This document shows, one piece after another, positions 20,176 to 31,343 of a DNA stretch of 64,000 nt (position 1 is its first letter; every line of letters starts with the position of its first letter). The notes beneath the pieces are model-generated. The model was not told where the DNA came from and did not search any database. It worked only from the letters and a program-made list of their open reading frames with translations. Both the position numbers and the translations under genes were made by a program. Source of the stretch: Anthopleura xanthogrammica (taxonomy: Eukaryota; Cnidaria; Anthozoa; Actiniaria; Actiniidae); the NCBI GenBank assembly GCA_964019055.1, contig OZ025221.1:2215713-2279712 (forward strand). Reading direction: 5' to 3'.

Positions 20176-21234
20176 ATGAATGAAACAGTTAACACGACAA
20201 ACTTGAATGCAGCAAATACAACTCTAGGAAATACACATATCCAGTGTGCTGTAGGGATACCAATGCTGACTTGGGACGCGAATTTCTTCGACGAGGCAGC
20301 GAAAGTTTCAACAATCCTGGCCATTGCTGTCAACGTCATGACGATACCAATCATCTTATTTTTCAACGCTCTGATTATGATCGTTGTTTGGAAGAATCCA
20401 TCTCTTCAGGTTGAGCGTGTGATTGTCTTGGCTTATTTAGCATTCACTGACTTTCTGGTTGCACTGATTTGCCAACCTTTGTTCATCGCCAGAGAAATGT
20501 TTCATTTGAGCAACATGTCTTCAGTTTCGTCTCAGCGATGTCCATTAGATGCTGCAGTGTTTTTCTGTACGTATCTCATCATAGGAGCATCTTTTGACCA
20601 ACTTGTAATCATCACATACGAGAGATACGTGTCCATAGTCCATCCACTGGAATACTTTACAAAAATAACAGTCAAGAAACTAACTCATGCAACTTTAGCA
20701 CTTTGGACCTTAAATGCTGCTTTAGCAGTCCTGTATTGTATTTCCTTTGCTTTAGACGAATATTTCTTTATGGATGTTTTAAATATGTTTTACAAGACTT
20801 GTATGATAATAAGTATAATATACTGGTATGCTAAAATATTTGCTGCAATAAGAAGGCAAAAACGACAAATACGCCAACAGCAACAAAGTGTGAATATGAA
20901 TAACCAACGCACCCAGAAAAACCACAAAGGAGTCATAACAGCTGCTCTTCTTCTTGGCTGCTTTTTACTTTCTTTTATTCCACCGTCTTTGTTTATTTTA
21001 CTGAAACAAATTTTTGGTATTCGGTTTCCAGAGACAAAAATTCAGCCTTGGTTTTTCAATTTCCTAACTTTCAGCTCGTTATTAAATCCAATTATTTACT
21101 TTTTACGTATAAAAGAATTCAGACAAAAATGCTTTAAAATTTTAAGATTAAAACCCATAAGTAATAATAAGAACGGTAATAGCTATAATAAGACGCAAAA
21201 TATGGCATTTGTTTTACAACCAATTTCAAAATGA
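20176..21234 (+). CDS. Class A (rhodopsin-like) GPCR, intact copy 2, 352 aa
   Basis: Intronless seven-helix plasma-membrane receptor. The extracellular N-terminus carries several N-glycosylation sequons (NET, NTT, NTT). Helix 1 is near 46-72 with its Asn (FFNALI), helix 2 contains LAFTDFLVA (Asp2.50), and helix 3 begins at a Cys (QRCPLD) and ends in ERY. Helix 4 contains ALWTLN, helix 5 follows a very short second extracellular loop without an obvious Cys, helix 6 is LLSFIPPSLF (Pro kept, the usual Trp lost), and helix 7 has SLLNPIIYF. The third loop is basic and Gln-rich (RRQKRQIRQQQQ). The short extracellular loop 2 recalls the melanocortin/adenosine group, but the ligand cannot be named. 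ATG 20176 follows CTGCCAAT; AATAAA lies at 21250. The frameshifted twin is about 3.2 kb upstream. Confidence 0.93.
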   Translation: MNETVNTTNLNAANTTLGNTHIQCAVGIPMLTWDANFFDEAAKVSTILAIAVNVMTIPIILFFNALIMIVVWKNPSLQVERVIVLAYLAFTDFLVALICQPLFIAREMFHLSNMSSVSSQRCPLDAAVFFCTYLIIGASFDQLVIITYERYVSIVHPLEYFTKITVKKLTHATLALWTLNAALAVLYCISFALDEYFFMDVLNMFYKTCMIISIIYWYAKIFAAIRRQKRQIRQQQQSVNMNNQRTQKNHKGVITAALLLGCFLLSFIPPSLFILLKQIFGIRFPETKIQPWFFNFLTFSSLLNPIIYFLRIKEFRQKCFKILRLKPISNNKNGNSYNKTQNMAFVLQPISK

Positions 21235-21249
21235 GATTTCTAAAGATAC

Positions 21250-21255
21250 AATAAA
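21250..21255 (+). promoter_or_regulatory. Candidate poly(A) signal of GPCR copy 2
   Basis: AATAAA 16 bp after the stop codon, with another at 21265-21270. Closeness to the stop is compatible with a short 3' UTR; use is inferred. Confidence 0.35.
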
Positions 21256-21869
21256 AAACTTAACAATAAATTATTATAAATAATTATTATAAATATAAAT
21301 ATATCAATATATATATCAATAAAAAATATATAAGTTTATTATATAGATATCGATGAAATATGAGGATTTATTATATAGATATCGATGAAATATCAGGATT
21401 TATCCGGTGTCTAAAACTTCGTACATTCTACAAAGTGAATATATGATATCCTTCACATGTGAAGATATCACCGTTGCCATGACTACTTTCTTATCAACCA
21501 ATCACACATTGAGGTTTTTATTTTTTGATAAATGTATTATATGTAGGTGTATTATTATACATTTTACTCATCTCGCTTCTGATTGGCCGAGAGCCCTCAG
21601 CCAATCCCTGATATCGTGTGAACTCGACGGCCTTGGTCTTGATAATTTACGATATCATGCTCAACCTCATCCAATAATTGTTTATTATTGTCATGATTAT
21701 TAATATTGATTTGTAATTAGATATAGATGTTTCCTTTCCTTCTCGTTAGAGAAGAGAAATAAGGACACCTCTGCCAAGCAGGGTAATAGCCCACTTTCGA
21801 TGTTCTGGTTGAGTGAGTACGCACAAAGCAATTCAAGACGAGGCTCCGGGAAAACAATTGAGTAATCTT

Positions 21870-21962
21870 AAGAGTTCTTTGTTGGTTCTCTCCTGTGCTC
21901 CGAGGGTTTTTCTCCGGGTTTTCCGGTTTTTATCCCTCCGTATAAAATAACTTATAATTTCC
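21870..21962 (+). mobile_element. SINE-like fragment
   Basis: Contains TTGGTTCTCTCCTGTGCTCC followed by GAGGGTTTTTCTCCGGGTTT and TCCGGTTTTTATCCCTCC. The same block occurs at 48927-48982 downstream of a tRNA-like B box, which suggests the body of one dispersed tRNA-derived SINE family. Confidence 0.55.
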
Positions 21963-21990
21963 ATTTAGATCATGCATATTAATTTTCCAA

Positions 21991-23124
21991 CTAGATTGGA
22001 GCCTGGCTCTGCTGTAATTTTCCTACAACAGCAGAATCGCCACTTGGGTGTGTTCTGGTGGTGTTTTTTCCAGTTGGAAAAATTCTTACATTTTGGCACG
22101 GTGAGCACGGCCACCAACGCAACATATCAACTAGCATTTTTCTCATGGAGCTCTCGTTATGAAACAAAATAGTCGCACTGACTGCTCCATTGGCATAGCC
22201 TAGTAATGCATTCATGTGCCTAGCCACATAATCTCCAGTAAAGGAAATTTTGGGCCTTAAAATATTCATTATTCCATTGTATACAATAAAAAGAAAGTAG
22301 GGGATAATAAACGCGAATATCAAGGAAAAGAACATCCTGGTTACTTTGAAGCGAGCAAGGTATGATCGTGCGAAGTTTGCATTTCCCAAAGCGGCGACTC
22401 GTCTACTGTGTCGCATATACCTTAAAATACGAATATTTATAAAGATTAAGATAATGCAGGGTATTATATAAGTAATTGCCATAAAACTAACGAATAAACT
22501 ACGGTATAACGATAGAGTATTATCATATTTACAAATCAAAGTGTACGAATTTTGTTCGATGTCAAAATGAATCCGTTTGTACGTGGGCATTGGGACAAGG
22601 GTTATGAGAACACCTAAAACCCAAGCTCCCACAACGATTTTCTTTGCTGTCATTCGACTTGGAACACGAAATACATGAAATATACCAAAATATCTTTCTA
22701 CTCTGATAACTAAAAAATTCAGAATAGTAATGACTGGGAAGATGAAGTTTAGGAATCGATTGACTTTACAAATCCAGTCATTGTGAACAAAGTCAATGAA
22801 CATTTCAGCTGCAAACAAGGGAAGGCTGATAAGAGAGCAGAGCACATCTGACAAGGCAAGACTATTAATGAAATATTCTGTCAAGGATCGACTGAATGCT
22901 CTTTGTATCGTACGGCGTCTTCTTCTGTGCTGCTTTCGCTTGAAGTAGAGGATCAGAGAGTTCCAGATCATCCCATATACTCCAAAGGAGAGCATGGCAG
23001 TGAATATTATGAGTTTGACGTGGTAACTAACAGGAGCAAAGACATATTTTCTGCTGGTGCTATTGACTGCTTGGCTGAAATTATCGCTGCTGTTTCTTGC
23101 AAGGGAAGTGTTGGTCGTTTCCAT
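21991..23124 (-). CDS. Class A-like GPCR with atypical helix 7, 377 aa
   Basis: Seven-helix receptor on the minus strand. I place the start at ATG 23124 (METTNTSLARNSS) because a splice acceptor-like CTTCTAG lies about 9 bp upstream; the frame is open further up but without signal. The N-terminus has NTS and NSS/NFS sequons. Helix 1 has WNSLILYF, helix 2 LALSDVLCSL, helix 3 starts at WICKV and ends RVERYF, and helix 4 contains GAWVLG. Loop 2 has a Cys (LICKYD), helix 5 contains ITYIIPCIIL, and helix 6 contains FAFIIPYFLF. In helix 7 the usual NPxxY is replaced by NGAVSATILF. This is more like lineage-specific peptide or orphan receptors; the ligand is unknown. It is convergently oriented with the GPCR pair and not closely similar to it. 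Confidence 0.88.
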   Translation of the reverse strand: METTNTSLARNSSDNFSQAVNSTSRKYVFAPVSYHVKLIIFTAMLSFGVYGMIWNSLILYFKRKQHRRRRRTIQRAFSRSLTEYFINSLALSDVLCSLISLPLFAAEMFIDFVHNDWICKVNRFLNFIFPVITILNFLVIRVERYFGIFHVFRVPSRMTAKKIVVGAWVLGVLITLVPMPTYKRIHFDIEQNSYTLICKYDNTLSLYRSLFVSFMAITYIIPCIILIFINIRILRYMRHSRRVAALGNANFARSYLARFKVTRMFFSLIFAFIIPYFLFIVYNGIMNILRPKISFTGDYVARHMNALLGYANGAVSATILFHNESSMRKMLVDMLRWWPCSPCQNVRIFPTGKNTTRTHPSGDSAVVGKLQQSQAPI

Positions 23125-23199
23125 ATCTGCATCTAGAAGGAAAAAAATGAAATGAAGCGAAGATGAATTATTTTGCAAACCTTTGGCTGAACTGTGTGT

Positions 23200-23318
23200 A
23201 TAGACCCCTTTCACGTGACGTCAGAGCAGCTCAATTTGGAGGGCAAAACAAAATAATTTGAATCTCCTGAGAATTGGAACCTATTGTTTTGCCCTCCAAA
23301 TTGAGCTGCATTCCGACT
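23200..23318. mobile_element. MITE copy with right end missing
   Basis: TAGACCCCTTTCACGTGACG then AGCAGCTCAATTTGGAGGGC at left; ATTGTTTTGCCCTCCAAATT-GAGCTGC at right. The full-length relative at 61792-61936 shows that the last 20 or so bases of the right arm are lost here. It sits about 75 bp upstream of the GPCR start at 23124. Confidence 0.75.
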
Positions 23319-25267
23319 GCGTTCTGCATTCAACTCAAAGGTTCACACTGTAACTTCTCAACCTTCGCGAGAAATTTTCCAGAAAAGGTGGAACTATTCT
23401 GACGCTGACGTCCCGAGGAAAGTTTCAGCCAAAAATGCCAGTGTGTTACACAATCACAACGTTAATCTTGTCACACATTCCCCGTTGCTGTGTGTATCGA
23501 TTCAGTTAAACAGTTCAAGGAGTAATAACCTCAAGTAAGGTCCAGTTCAGACGTCGAATTTTTGCCGCTTCGCGAATCTAACTGCCTTTGAGGCCAGCGG
23601 CTAAGAAAACGCCGAGAACTACAATATAAGACATCATCTCTTTTGTTTAGCGCCAGGACACGATATTTGTTAAGTTTGGTATACATATTCTACAAGTTTT
23701 ATTTAAGGGAAAACAGCGCTCGACCTCAAAAAGGCAATTAGATTCGATGCGGCAAACGTTGGCTTGCCTCTCGGTATGTACGTACAAAACAAAATTTGAA
23801 TAATCTAACGTCGACAAAAGCAAGCCAATTTTCCGTAAACTTGAGTAAGAATGATAAAAAAATAGATAAAAGGATAAGGGACTATAATGAACATAGAGGG
23901 ACTATCCAAGGATAGAGTGTGAGATGTATAAAGAGTCTGATCAGAAAATGTCAGCTCAGGTTCGTTTGAGGCAACATGGTGGCTGGTGTTGTAGTGAATT
24001 CAAAGCCGTCATTTAGTTATTAATTAAAATGGTCTTTTTTATTTCGATAGATAACAGGGCTGATTTTCATAATTCATAATCAAGCCAGGCATTAAAAATA
24101 TGAGATTTCAAAAGTGGTCCCCAACTTTTCAAGGTTCAATTTGAGCCCACGAGCATACGCGCGTTAAAAATCCGCTGAATTAAAATGGATATACATATTT
24201 TTTGAACTTGGATTAAGGTATTTTCATTTGAAAAAACTTCAGTTGGACAAAACCCTAATTTTTATTCGTACAGGATTCGATATGTTTCTTCGAACTTCCT
24301 AAAACAACAGGTCAAATTAGAAACGTACGTGATTACGTTCAACTTAAAGAAAAAGCGTCGTGCGTTTGATTATCGGTTTGAGACAATTTTCGGTTCACAA
24401 AGAGAACAAAATGCGGACATTTTTTAAATTATTTTTGTTTACAATACTTTTAATTCTTGAAAATAATATTTAAAGTAGATGTTCTGGAAAAACTACTTTC
24501 AGATAGCTATTTTTAATCGTGAATGAATAATTTTGTGCCATCGCGAAGCTTATCTTCCGCTCTTAATTTTTCTCAAAACATGTCATATGGTAATACTAAA
24601 ACGAGCTCAGCTCAGGACAACCAATTTTTCTTTCTTTATTTTTACCAGCATCATAAATTATATGAAAAAACCTTGTCTTCTAAGTTTCCTGTTTACATTT
24701 TTGCTAAAGAAGTAGCCCACCAAAACAAAATCATTGATAACCTAATTTTGAATCTACAATTTGCCTATCATTTCAAGTGTCGAAGGCAGTAATCACTTAG
24801 CTTTTTAAGAAAATAATTTTCTTTTCTTTACGAGTTCACCGTGAGCAAAGAGCATCTGTTTATAACAAGAACATAAATTTACTTTCAAAATTTCATTAAA
24901 AACCAACACTAAAAGGAAATTTCCGAACAATTGGAGTATAATTTGTGGCAGAATAAACGGCTTGATGAAGTAAAACTCAATTTATTTTTAGCCCATTTTC
25001 CGACAGTCAAGAAACTGTCTCGCTCTTTGAGGAGTTTTATAGTTTTCTAGAGTTCAGAAGTAGATGTTCTTAGTGATAGCTTGTTGGAATTCTCTTTTAA
25101 TAATTCTTCTTGTAGTAAATTTTTTTCTTCTTTTGTTATATGAGGATATCGGAAGTTTCGGATGAAAGAATGTTAAATAACTGGAAAAAATGTTCATTAG
25201 CAAATGTATAGTTCACTTTAAAACGGCTTCGTTGAAACCAGAATATTTTTTACTAACTTGATGAAAT
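23319..25267. other. Gene-free intergenic stretch
   Basis: AT-rich DNA without a supported gene. The small ORFs at 24523-24792 have no recognisable domain and no neighbouring splice pattern. Confidence 0.4.

Positions 25268-25302
<35 letters not shown>
25268..25302 (+). repeat. (GAAA)n microsatellite
   Basis: About nine GAAA units followed by a short hairpin, ACGACTGG...CCAGTCGT (25309-25334). Confidence 0.9.
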
Positions 25303-25303
<1 letters not shown>

Positions 25304-25792
25304 TGAACAACGACTGGACAAACAACCAGTCGTCTTCAGCTATGATGATTTCGATTCTCTATACTATTATTTCTTAGATATTTCGCTCTTTTACACCGTA
25401 TATATACCCTAAGTAAAAACATTTCGAGGGATTGAAAGAATTGCACTTGAACTTTTGAATTCTTACAGTTTCAATAAATCATCTGCTAGAAAGCACTTTA
25501 ATTAAGATTGTATCTTACCTCATTATTACTGAGTAAAACTTTATTTCTCTTTTACATAAAAAGTCTTAATAACAGTCAAGGTACTTAAGGTTGATGAAGC
25601 ACAATTCACGTGCCCACTCACTATTGAAAAATTCGGCCAGGAAAAAGATTTATCACAATTCTTAAAACCCAATTCTCATGCTAATTTTAAGGAAAGCTTA
25701 TTAAACTATATAAATTATATACTGTTGTACAAATGTACCGATAAGATAAAATTTGGAAAATATTAAGGAATGTAGTCATGATCAAATCTAGT

Positions 25793-25880
25793 TGTGATAA
25801 AAAGGTAAATTTTACACCGTAAAAAAATAAGAAAGATCACTTACTGACGTTTCGGACGCTAGTCCTTCGTCGGAGTAAAA
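25793..25880 (+). mobile_element. Single arm of the 3341-3754 foldback family
   Basis: TTGTGATAAAAAGGTAAATT, ACACCGTAAAAAAATAAGAA, AGATCACTTACTGACGTTTC in unbroken order. It shows the structure of the arm before the insertion seen at 3372-3624. Confidence 0.65.
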
Positions 25881-26037
25881 AAATGATCAAAACTAATCTA
25901 TTTTATTCATCTTTATCTTACATTTTTTATCTATAACGAGTGCCAAAAATGTCCCCTTAGCGCAGGGTATTCTAGCAGTACGAACAGTGTCATATTTTTT
26001 TTTTTTTTTAATTTGGTCAAAATTCCTTTTTTTTTCA

Positions 26038-26058
26038 TCCCCCCCCCCCCCCCCCCCC
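26038..26058 (+). repeat. Poly(C) tract
   Basis: About 21 C residues preceded by a poly(T) run (26028-26035). Length is probably variable. Confidence 0.85.
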
Positions 26059-27509
26059 TCCCGGATATTCTTCCCATGTAAAATTTGAAGGTTTTGCCCT
26101 GTTGAAGTTTAAATTGTGTATAGCTACGCAATGATGAAGTGTGGAGAGAAACATGGGACCGCCAATTTTAGTGGACATCCGAGCCACTTGAAAATCTAAC
26201 CATTTCTAGATGCATAATTAGAAATGTAACAATTTCCCCTCAAGGCGCAGAAATACAAGCAACAAAATCGTGCAACTTGTCGCGCAACAGAGGGAATGCG
26301 GCTCGTATTACCACCCCGCGCAAAAAAAAATTCATTGTTACAGAGAGTAGAAAGCAGGGCTCAAAATAACGGCCGGTCAACGGTCAAGAGAGCTTTAAAA
26401 GCGAGGCATTTACGAATTAAGAGTAAGAGCCTTACGAATTCTAAACACACAGAAAAACTTACATCGAAGCGAAAAAGAGAGTTACTTAATTACGGACTGA
26501 AATTTCTAAAAATGAATTAAATTTTTACTAACAACATATTTTGATAAGCTGACTTTTACGCTGGCATATTTTAAAAACTTTAAATGAATTGGACAAACTT
26601 TTAGTTTTAAATAAATAATTTTCCTCTTCGAATTTTAAGCCATTTATGAACCCTACCCTCAAATTATAAGTCAAGGAAGCAAAACAACATACAACTAAAT
26701 GCAATTAAGTAAAATGAATTCTGTTTTACTCACCAAAATTAGTCTGAGCTTATATTAAATTTCGACCGGCTTGGCCTGTTTTCTGTTGCAATAGGGTCTA
26801 CTCCACTAAGAGACTTCAAAAGCGTCTTGCTTTAACTAAAGCTCTCTCTTAACTGTCCAAGAATAATATTTGGATCAACGTGTCATAAATGACAGGTTTT
26901 AATTTCCTCCGGACATAAGCTTCCTTTATCAGCATGTGGTGTAGTGGTAAGGCGCATGCGCAAACTACTAACCGCCCAACAAATGATCGATCGACATTTA
27001 GACCAGTATGACCACTTGAACAAAACTGACGAATCAGATAACGTAAACTAGACAGAGATTGATCTGATAACAGCATTAGTCAATCAGATTAATAGGTTAT
27101 CACGATCTTATCATAGAATATCGTACGCCATTTTGCTTGAATTGGGTAAACAAGGACATCAGGAATTCAAAACAGCTTCTCAAACTCATTAATAATTCAT
27201 GACTTCATAGTCCAATCGGGTGCTTATTTTAGTATCACGTGCTTACCCTTGGATACCAAGATCCAACATCGGATGGTAATTAGATCCAAACATAAATTTG
27301 TTAGGCTTCTAAAATTTCTCGCACACTTCTTATCACTTATCTTTTTTTGGTCTTTTTTCTCTTTTTTTCTCTTTCTCTTACTTCCTTAATCTTTATTTGA
27401 CCTAATTAACTTTTAATTTATTTTATGTTATTTTATTTTATTACCCTACTTCTTACCATTGGCGTGTCTCGAACCGGTGACCTTTGGGTTTTGGGTTTGA
27501 CGTTTTATG

Positions 27510-28520
27510 TAATAGATCAAAAACGAGTGCGAGTGTTTGATCAGGGAATCCAAACACGAAGCACGAGTTTTTGATCTGACTTCTCAGTCTCATTATAATT
27601 CATTTGTTTTTGAATCTCTGGAGGAAAACTTCTCAAGCTCATTAATAATTCATTATCTCAGGGACCAATTAGAACTTTGTATTTCAGTCACGTGCATAGG
27701 TCTTAATCTATTCTATAATATATAACATCAACCCAAAATTGTCAACGAATTCATTGTTAGTTTAGTTGGTAATACACTATAGAATATCAAGGCAGAGGTT
27801 CCCGGTTCGAGTCCCAGGACGTCCAAGATAAAATATAACATAAAAATAAAATGTTAGATAAAAAGGTAAGACAGGTGAAAAAGGAGAAAACGGTGGAGAA
27901 TAAAGAAAAAAAAAAGAGAGTGTAAGGAAAAAAAAGAGAGAGTGAAATCAATGAGAATTGCTTTTATGCTAATTTATACAGTGTCTTGATCAGTGTTTGA
28001 TCGGTGTATCAAGACCTATGCACGTGACTGAAATACAAAGTTCTAATTGGTCCCTGACATCATGAATTATTAATGAGTTTGAGAATTATATTTCTCTATG
28101 CGGTGATAATAATTTATTACATGTACAAAATCGATAGATCTATATTACTAAAGAAGCGATTACTTTATAGTTTTCCACGATACATTTTATGGTCAGTTTT
28201 TTTTTATGGTCATTCTAATATAGATGAGTACATTTTCTGTGATTTTAACTCATCTTTATTCAGTTTACATACATGCAATCAGTTCAATTCATATGCTTCA
28301 ACATTACATTTTCTTATGATTGTTGTAATACACGTTTATAATGAATTATTAATTTGTTTGAGAAACCACATCAAAAACTCGTGCTTCGTGTTTCATCAGG
28401 GGAAACCAAACACCTCGAAACAGATAAAAGCACTCGGCCTGCGGCCTCGTGCTTTCATCAGTTTCTCGGTGTTTGGATCCCCTGATGAAACACTCGCACT
28501 CGTTTTTGATCTATTACGTC
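27510..28520. mobile_element. Large foldback element of about 1 kb containing a tRNA-like segment
   Basis: TAATAGATCAAAAACGAGTG and GCGAGTGTTTGATCAGGG at left are mirrored by CCCTGATGAAACACTCGCAC and TCGTTTTTGATCTATTACG at right. A second inner pair is CAATTAGAACTTTGTATTTC near 27667 and GAAATACAAAGTTCTAATTG near 28031, with CACGTGCATAGG. The centre holds a tRNA-like stretch (27756-27824) and A-rich GAGAGTG repeats. Confidence 0.65.
27756..27824 (+). mobile_element. tRNA-like (SINE-type) pol III promoter remnant
   Basis: TAGTTTAGTTGG resembles an A box, and GGTTCGAGTCCC about 45 bp downstream is a near-perfect B box. No complete cloverleaf with a paired acceptor stem is visible, so it is scored as a tRNA-derived repeat and not as a tRNA gene. 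Confidence 0.5.
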
Positions 28521-29080
28521 GAAAATGAGTGTATTTTTTGTCGAAAACGCAGTTGTCAAAGGTCTACTTAAATCTACTTATCCCAAGTTCATATGGCAAT
28601 ATTTAGCGTGTTTATCTTATTTTTATCTTATTTGACTTAGCCTACTCTTAACGATGTTTGCAGAAATAAAAATTTATATATTAACGAATCAGTGAGAGGT
28701 TCAGTAATTTTCTAAAATTAGAGAGGCTAGGAATCTTACTATTACATGTTTTCCCCAATTACAATAGATCCTAAAAACTAAAAATTCTAAAATATATGTT
28801 CCTGTCTTCCAAGAATTACGAATTTGGGAATACGATACAAGTTTGGAATTCTAAACGCTGATTGGGCCAGACTGTTTTTGTTGGAGTGTCACTCTTTTTC
28901 GGAGAGTTTTTGAATAACTTAATTATATAATTATATATTAATAATATCTCTCATTTTATTAGTTTATGCATTTATAGTGAATTTCAAACGATTGTAAATT
29001 TAGGTTTTCCATAGTTATATTTTTCAATTATTGCCGGATTGTAAATTGGCCTGAAAAGCCCTATTGGGGAGTCCAATAAA

Positions 29081-29114
29081 ATGTATGTATGTATGTATGT
29101 ATGTATGTATGTAT
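29081..29114 (+). repeat. (ATGT)n microsatellite
   Basis: Eight to nine perfect ATGT units. Confidence 0.95.
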
Positions 29115-30236
29115 TGTTTGTTGGTGTTATCTGATTGGTCAGTTTTGTCCAAGTGGTCCCGGTTGGTGTGTCCACACTGTAACAATGAGTTTTCTAACAT
29201 AAAAAAGGAAGAGCGCGCGGTTTTACTTTTATTTCATTTTAAGCACCTCGTTTACGGCAAACGTGAAACATCTGTTGACTGAGGCTGGCCTTACACGGTA
29301 CAATATGAATTTTTAACGGCTCAAAAAGTTGTACGTTTATAGGTGTTCCGTTCACACGGAACTGCGCTATCCTTAGGATTATTAGGGAGTTAAAGAATCT
29401 CGTTTACGGCAAACGTGAAACGTCAGTTGACTAGTGAAAAGTTCTTTAAAATTAGTATAAAGGAATCGCAAAAATCTCCAACTCGTAGATAAACAAAACG
29501 GAATATTTCTTTTTGTTAAGAAAGTGGTAAAAAAAACCGCTAATCTAAAGCTCTCTATTGTAAAATGTTAAACGGAAATGTTAAACAAAAAGCCATAATA
29601 AACAATACCCCGAAAAATATAGAGAAATGTTGTTTTTTTTACTGAAAAGACAATTGAAGGCAATAGTCTGTAACCGAAAATGTTCTGAATGTGGAAAGAT
29701 AACTCAGAATGAATTGATAATCAGTATTTTACAGATAAAAGAAAGTGTAGTGTGCAGTTTTTGACACTTTTTGACCGGTTATCCTCAAACCGCAATGTAT
29801 TATAGGCAATGTGAAAGTAGAAAATAAAGTATTCGATCTTATATTTAATGTCATTCCTAGATTAATAAGTAAAAAAGTATGTTTTTTAGCTGAAACTTCA
29901 CCTTCCAGTACCAATATCCACTTTTTTATTCTTTTTACAACATGGTCGGGCGCTTTTTCGGAAAGCGCGCGAAAATCTTAGCTCAGTGCTGAATTGTACT
30001 GAGACATCAAAGAAATAGGTATAAATGAAGATTAATATAATATCCCCACCCTCCCCCTAGTGGTAGATATCGTGATCAGCTGCGAGCTGATCTAAGTCAG
30101 GGAAATTCTTTCTATTTGTTTGTGAAAGTGTAAGCCTGTGAAGTGCAAGCAGTTCGTGTGAAACCATGGTTACAATAAACATGATGAGCACGTGTCAAGT
30201 GGAAAGTATGTCTTGGAAATCACGTGCACCGTGACA

Positions 30237-30375
30237 GTTTTGGTTATAAATCCATGTCCAAGTGGAATACAATACATGTATTGTATTGTAGTGTATTGTT
30301 CTATATTGTATGTATTGTATTGTCTTGTATTGTCGTTCTATTGTTACTTGAACATGGATTTACAACCACAGTTAT
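30237..30375. repeat. Imperfect hairpin with central TGTAT-rich tract
   Basis: GGTTATAAATCCATGTCCAA at left is mirrored by TTGAACATGGATTTACAACC at right. The loop is built of TGTAT/TGTCT units. Confidence 0.55.
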
Positions 30376-30998
30376 GAACTTCTTGCCCGACCAAAAAAAC
30401 AAAATGCCTGTTTATCAAAATTTTAAAACTAATCACGTTTTCGAGAATGACGTTTTTATTATTATTATTATTATTGTGAAAATAAATACGAAGTTTACTT
30501 TTTCTGATCCAAAATAAACAACTTTTAGAAACGGTAAATCTTTAACAATGCTCGAAGCTAAACATTTAAAAGCTAGCTAATATGGTAAATCACTACAATA
30601 TGAAAAAATGATTTATATAAATAAACAACTTGACCTTACATCGACCATTAATTCGAATTTTTTTTTTGAAACACGTGTCTGTTGTGAGCTGGCTAGCAGC
30701 ATCTTGACGGAGCATCTCAAAACACTCAAATTTTTCATCTTATCGATGAAATACTTTGCTAAAGATGATGACGATTGACTTTTTAGCCTTAAACCGGAAT
30801 GAATCAAGACTGAATATCTAAACTTAAGCAAAACTTCACTTTAAATAAATAGCATCCAATGTTATTTGGAGCTCAATACCGGGACATTTTGACAACTCCG
30901 GATTCCGTATAAACTTTGGATTATTGTATTACAAAAAGTTCTTTTACGCGGTTATTTTGAACAATAAATTCTGAAGATTTGTCCAATGAAGATTTAAA

Positions 30999-31343
30999 TC
31001 AGTTTGTGGTTGTTCCATAAACATGCTCGACCGCTTCTGCCCAGAGATTAACACAAATATCCTTTTGTAGTTCGTCAAAGACATGTTTCTCTATCTGAGG
31101 AGCCAGTTTTTTAAACACTTTTCCTTTCCTTTGAGAGTTTGTGGAATCCTCTTTGCATAGGATTTCTGCAGTCTCAAGTAATTGTGATGTTTGTCTAGCA
31201 GCTTTTTCTCTATTCTTCTGGCATATTTGTACGTAGAATTCGCTTCGTTTGAAAATATCTTGCTCTTCTTTTAGATCTCCACACTCAATTACTTTACGTT
31301 CACTTCTTGTCGAACCATTGAATCCAAGAACATGTTTACTCAT
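30999..31343 (-). CDS. Possible small coiled-coil protein, 114 aa (hypothetical)
   Basis: I do not recognise this protein. It is an ATG-initiated, Lys/Glu-rich, probably helical sequence with a hydrophobic spacing in the second half (KVFKKLAPQIEKHVFDELQK) and an aromatic end (NLWAEAVEHVYG). Its composition looks more like a real protein than the other short frames here: balanced residues, no low complexity. A TTTTTTTTAG acceptor-like site lies 29 bp upstream of the ATG, so a 5' UTR intron is possible. No signal peptide or membrane helix is seen. No neighbour gene lies within 7 kb on either side. It could also be a chance frame. Confidence 0.45.
   Translation of the reverse strand: MSKHVLGFNGSTRSERKVIECGDLKEEQDIFKRSEFYVQICQKNREKAARQTSQLLETAEILCKEDSTNSQRKGKVFKKLAPQIEKHVFDELQKDICVNLWAEAVEHVYGTTTN

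Larger units (their letters stand above)
19392..21516 (+). repeat. Copy 2 of the GPCR segmental tandem duplication
   Basis: Direct repeat of 16696-18326, offset about 3180 bp. It holds an additional upstream block (about 19510-20000) in which a CCAATCAGCACAGAG...ATTGGC...CCTCA-GAGTTGCAT module is present once (19843-19932) in addition to the version shared with copy 1 (19997-20110). Confidence 0.95.

Noticed and set aside
24523..24792. 89-aa plus-strand ORF
   Set aside because: AT-rich, no motif, overlapping second frame of similar length; looks like chance.
26296..26520. 74-aa basic ORF
   Set aside because: Contains a MITE-end sequence (CAGGGCTCAAAATAACGGCC) and has no recognisable motif.
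27756..27824. tRNA gene
   Set aside because: A and B boxes are present, but no paired acceptor stem or convincing anticodon arm could be drawn; kept as a SINE-like remnant.
28073..28528. 151-aa ORF
   Set aside because: It runs through the right half of the foldback element at 27510-28520; no domain is seen.
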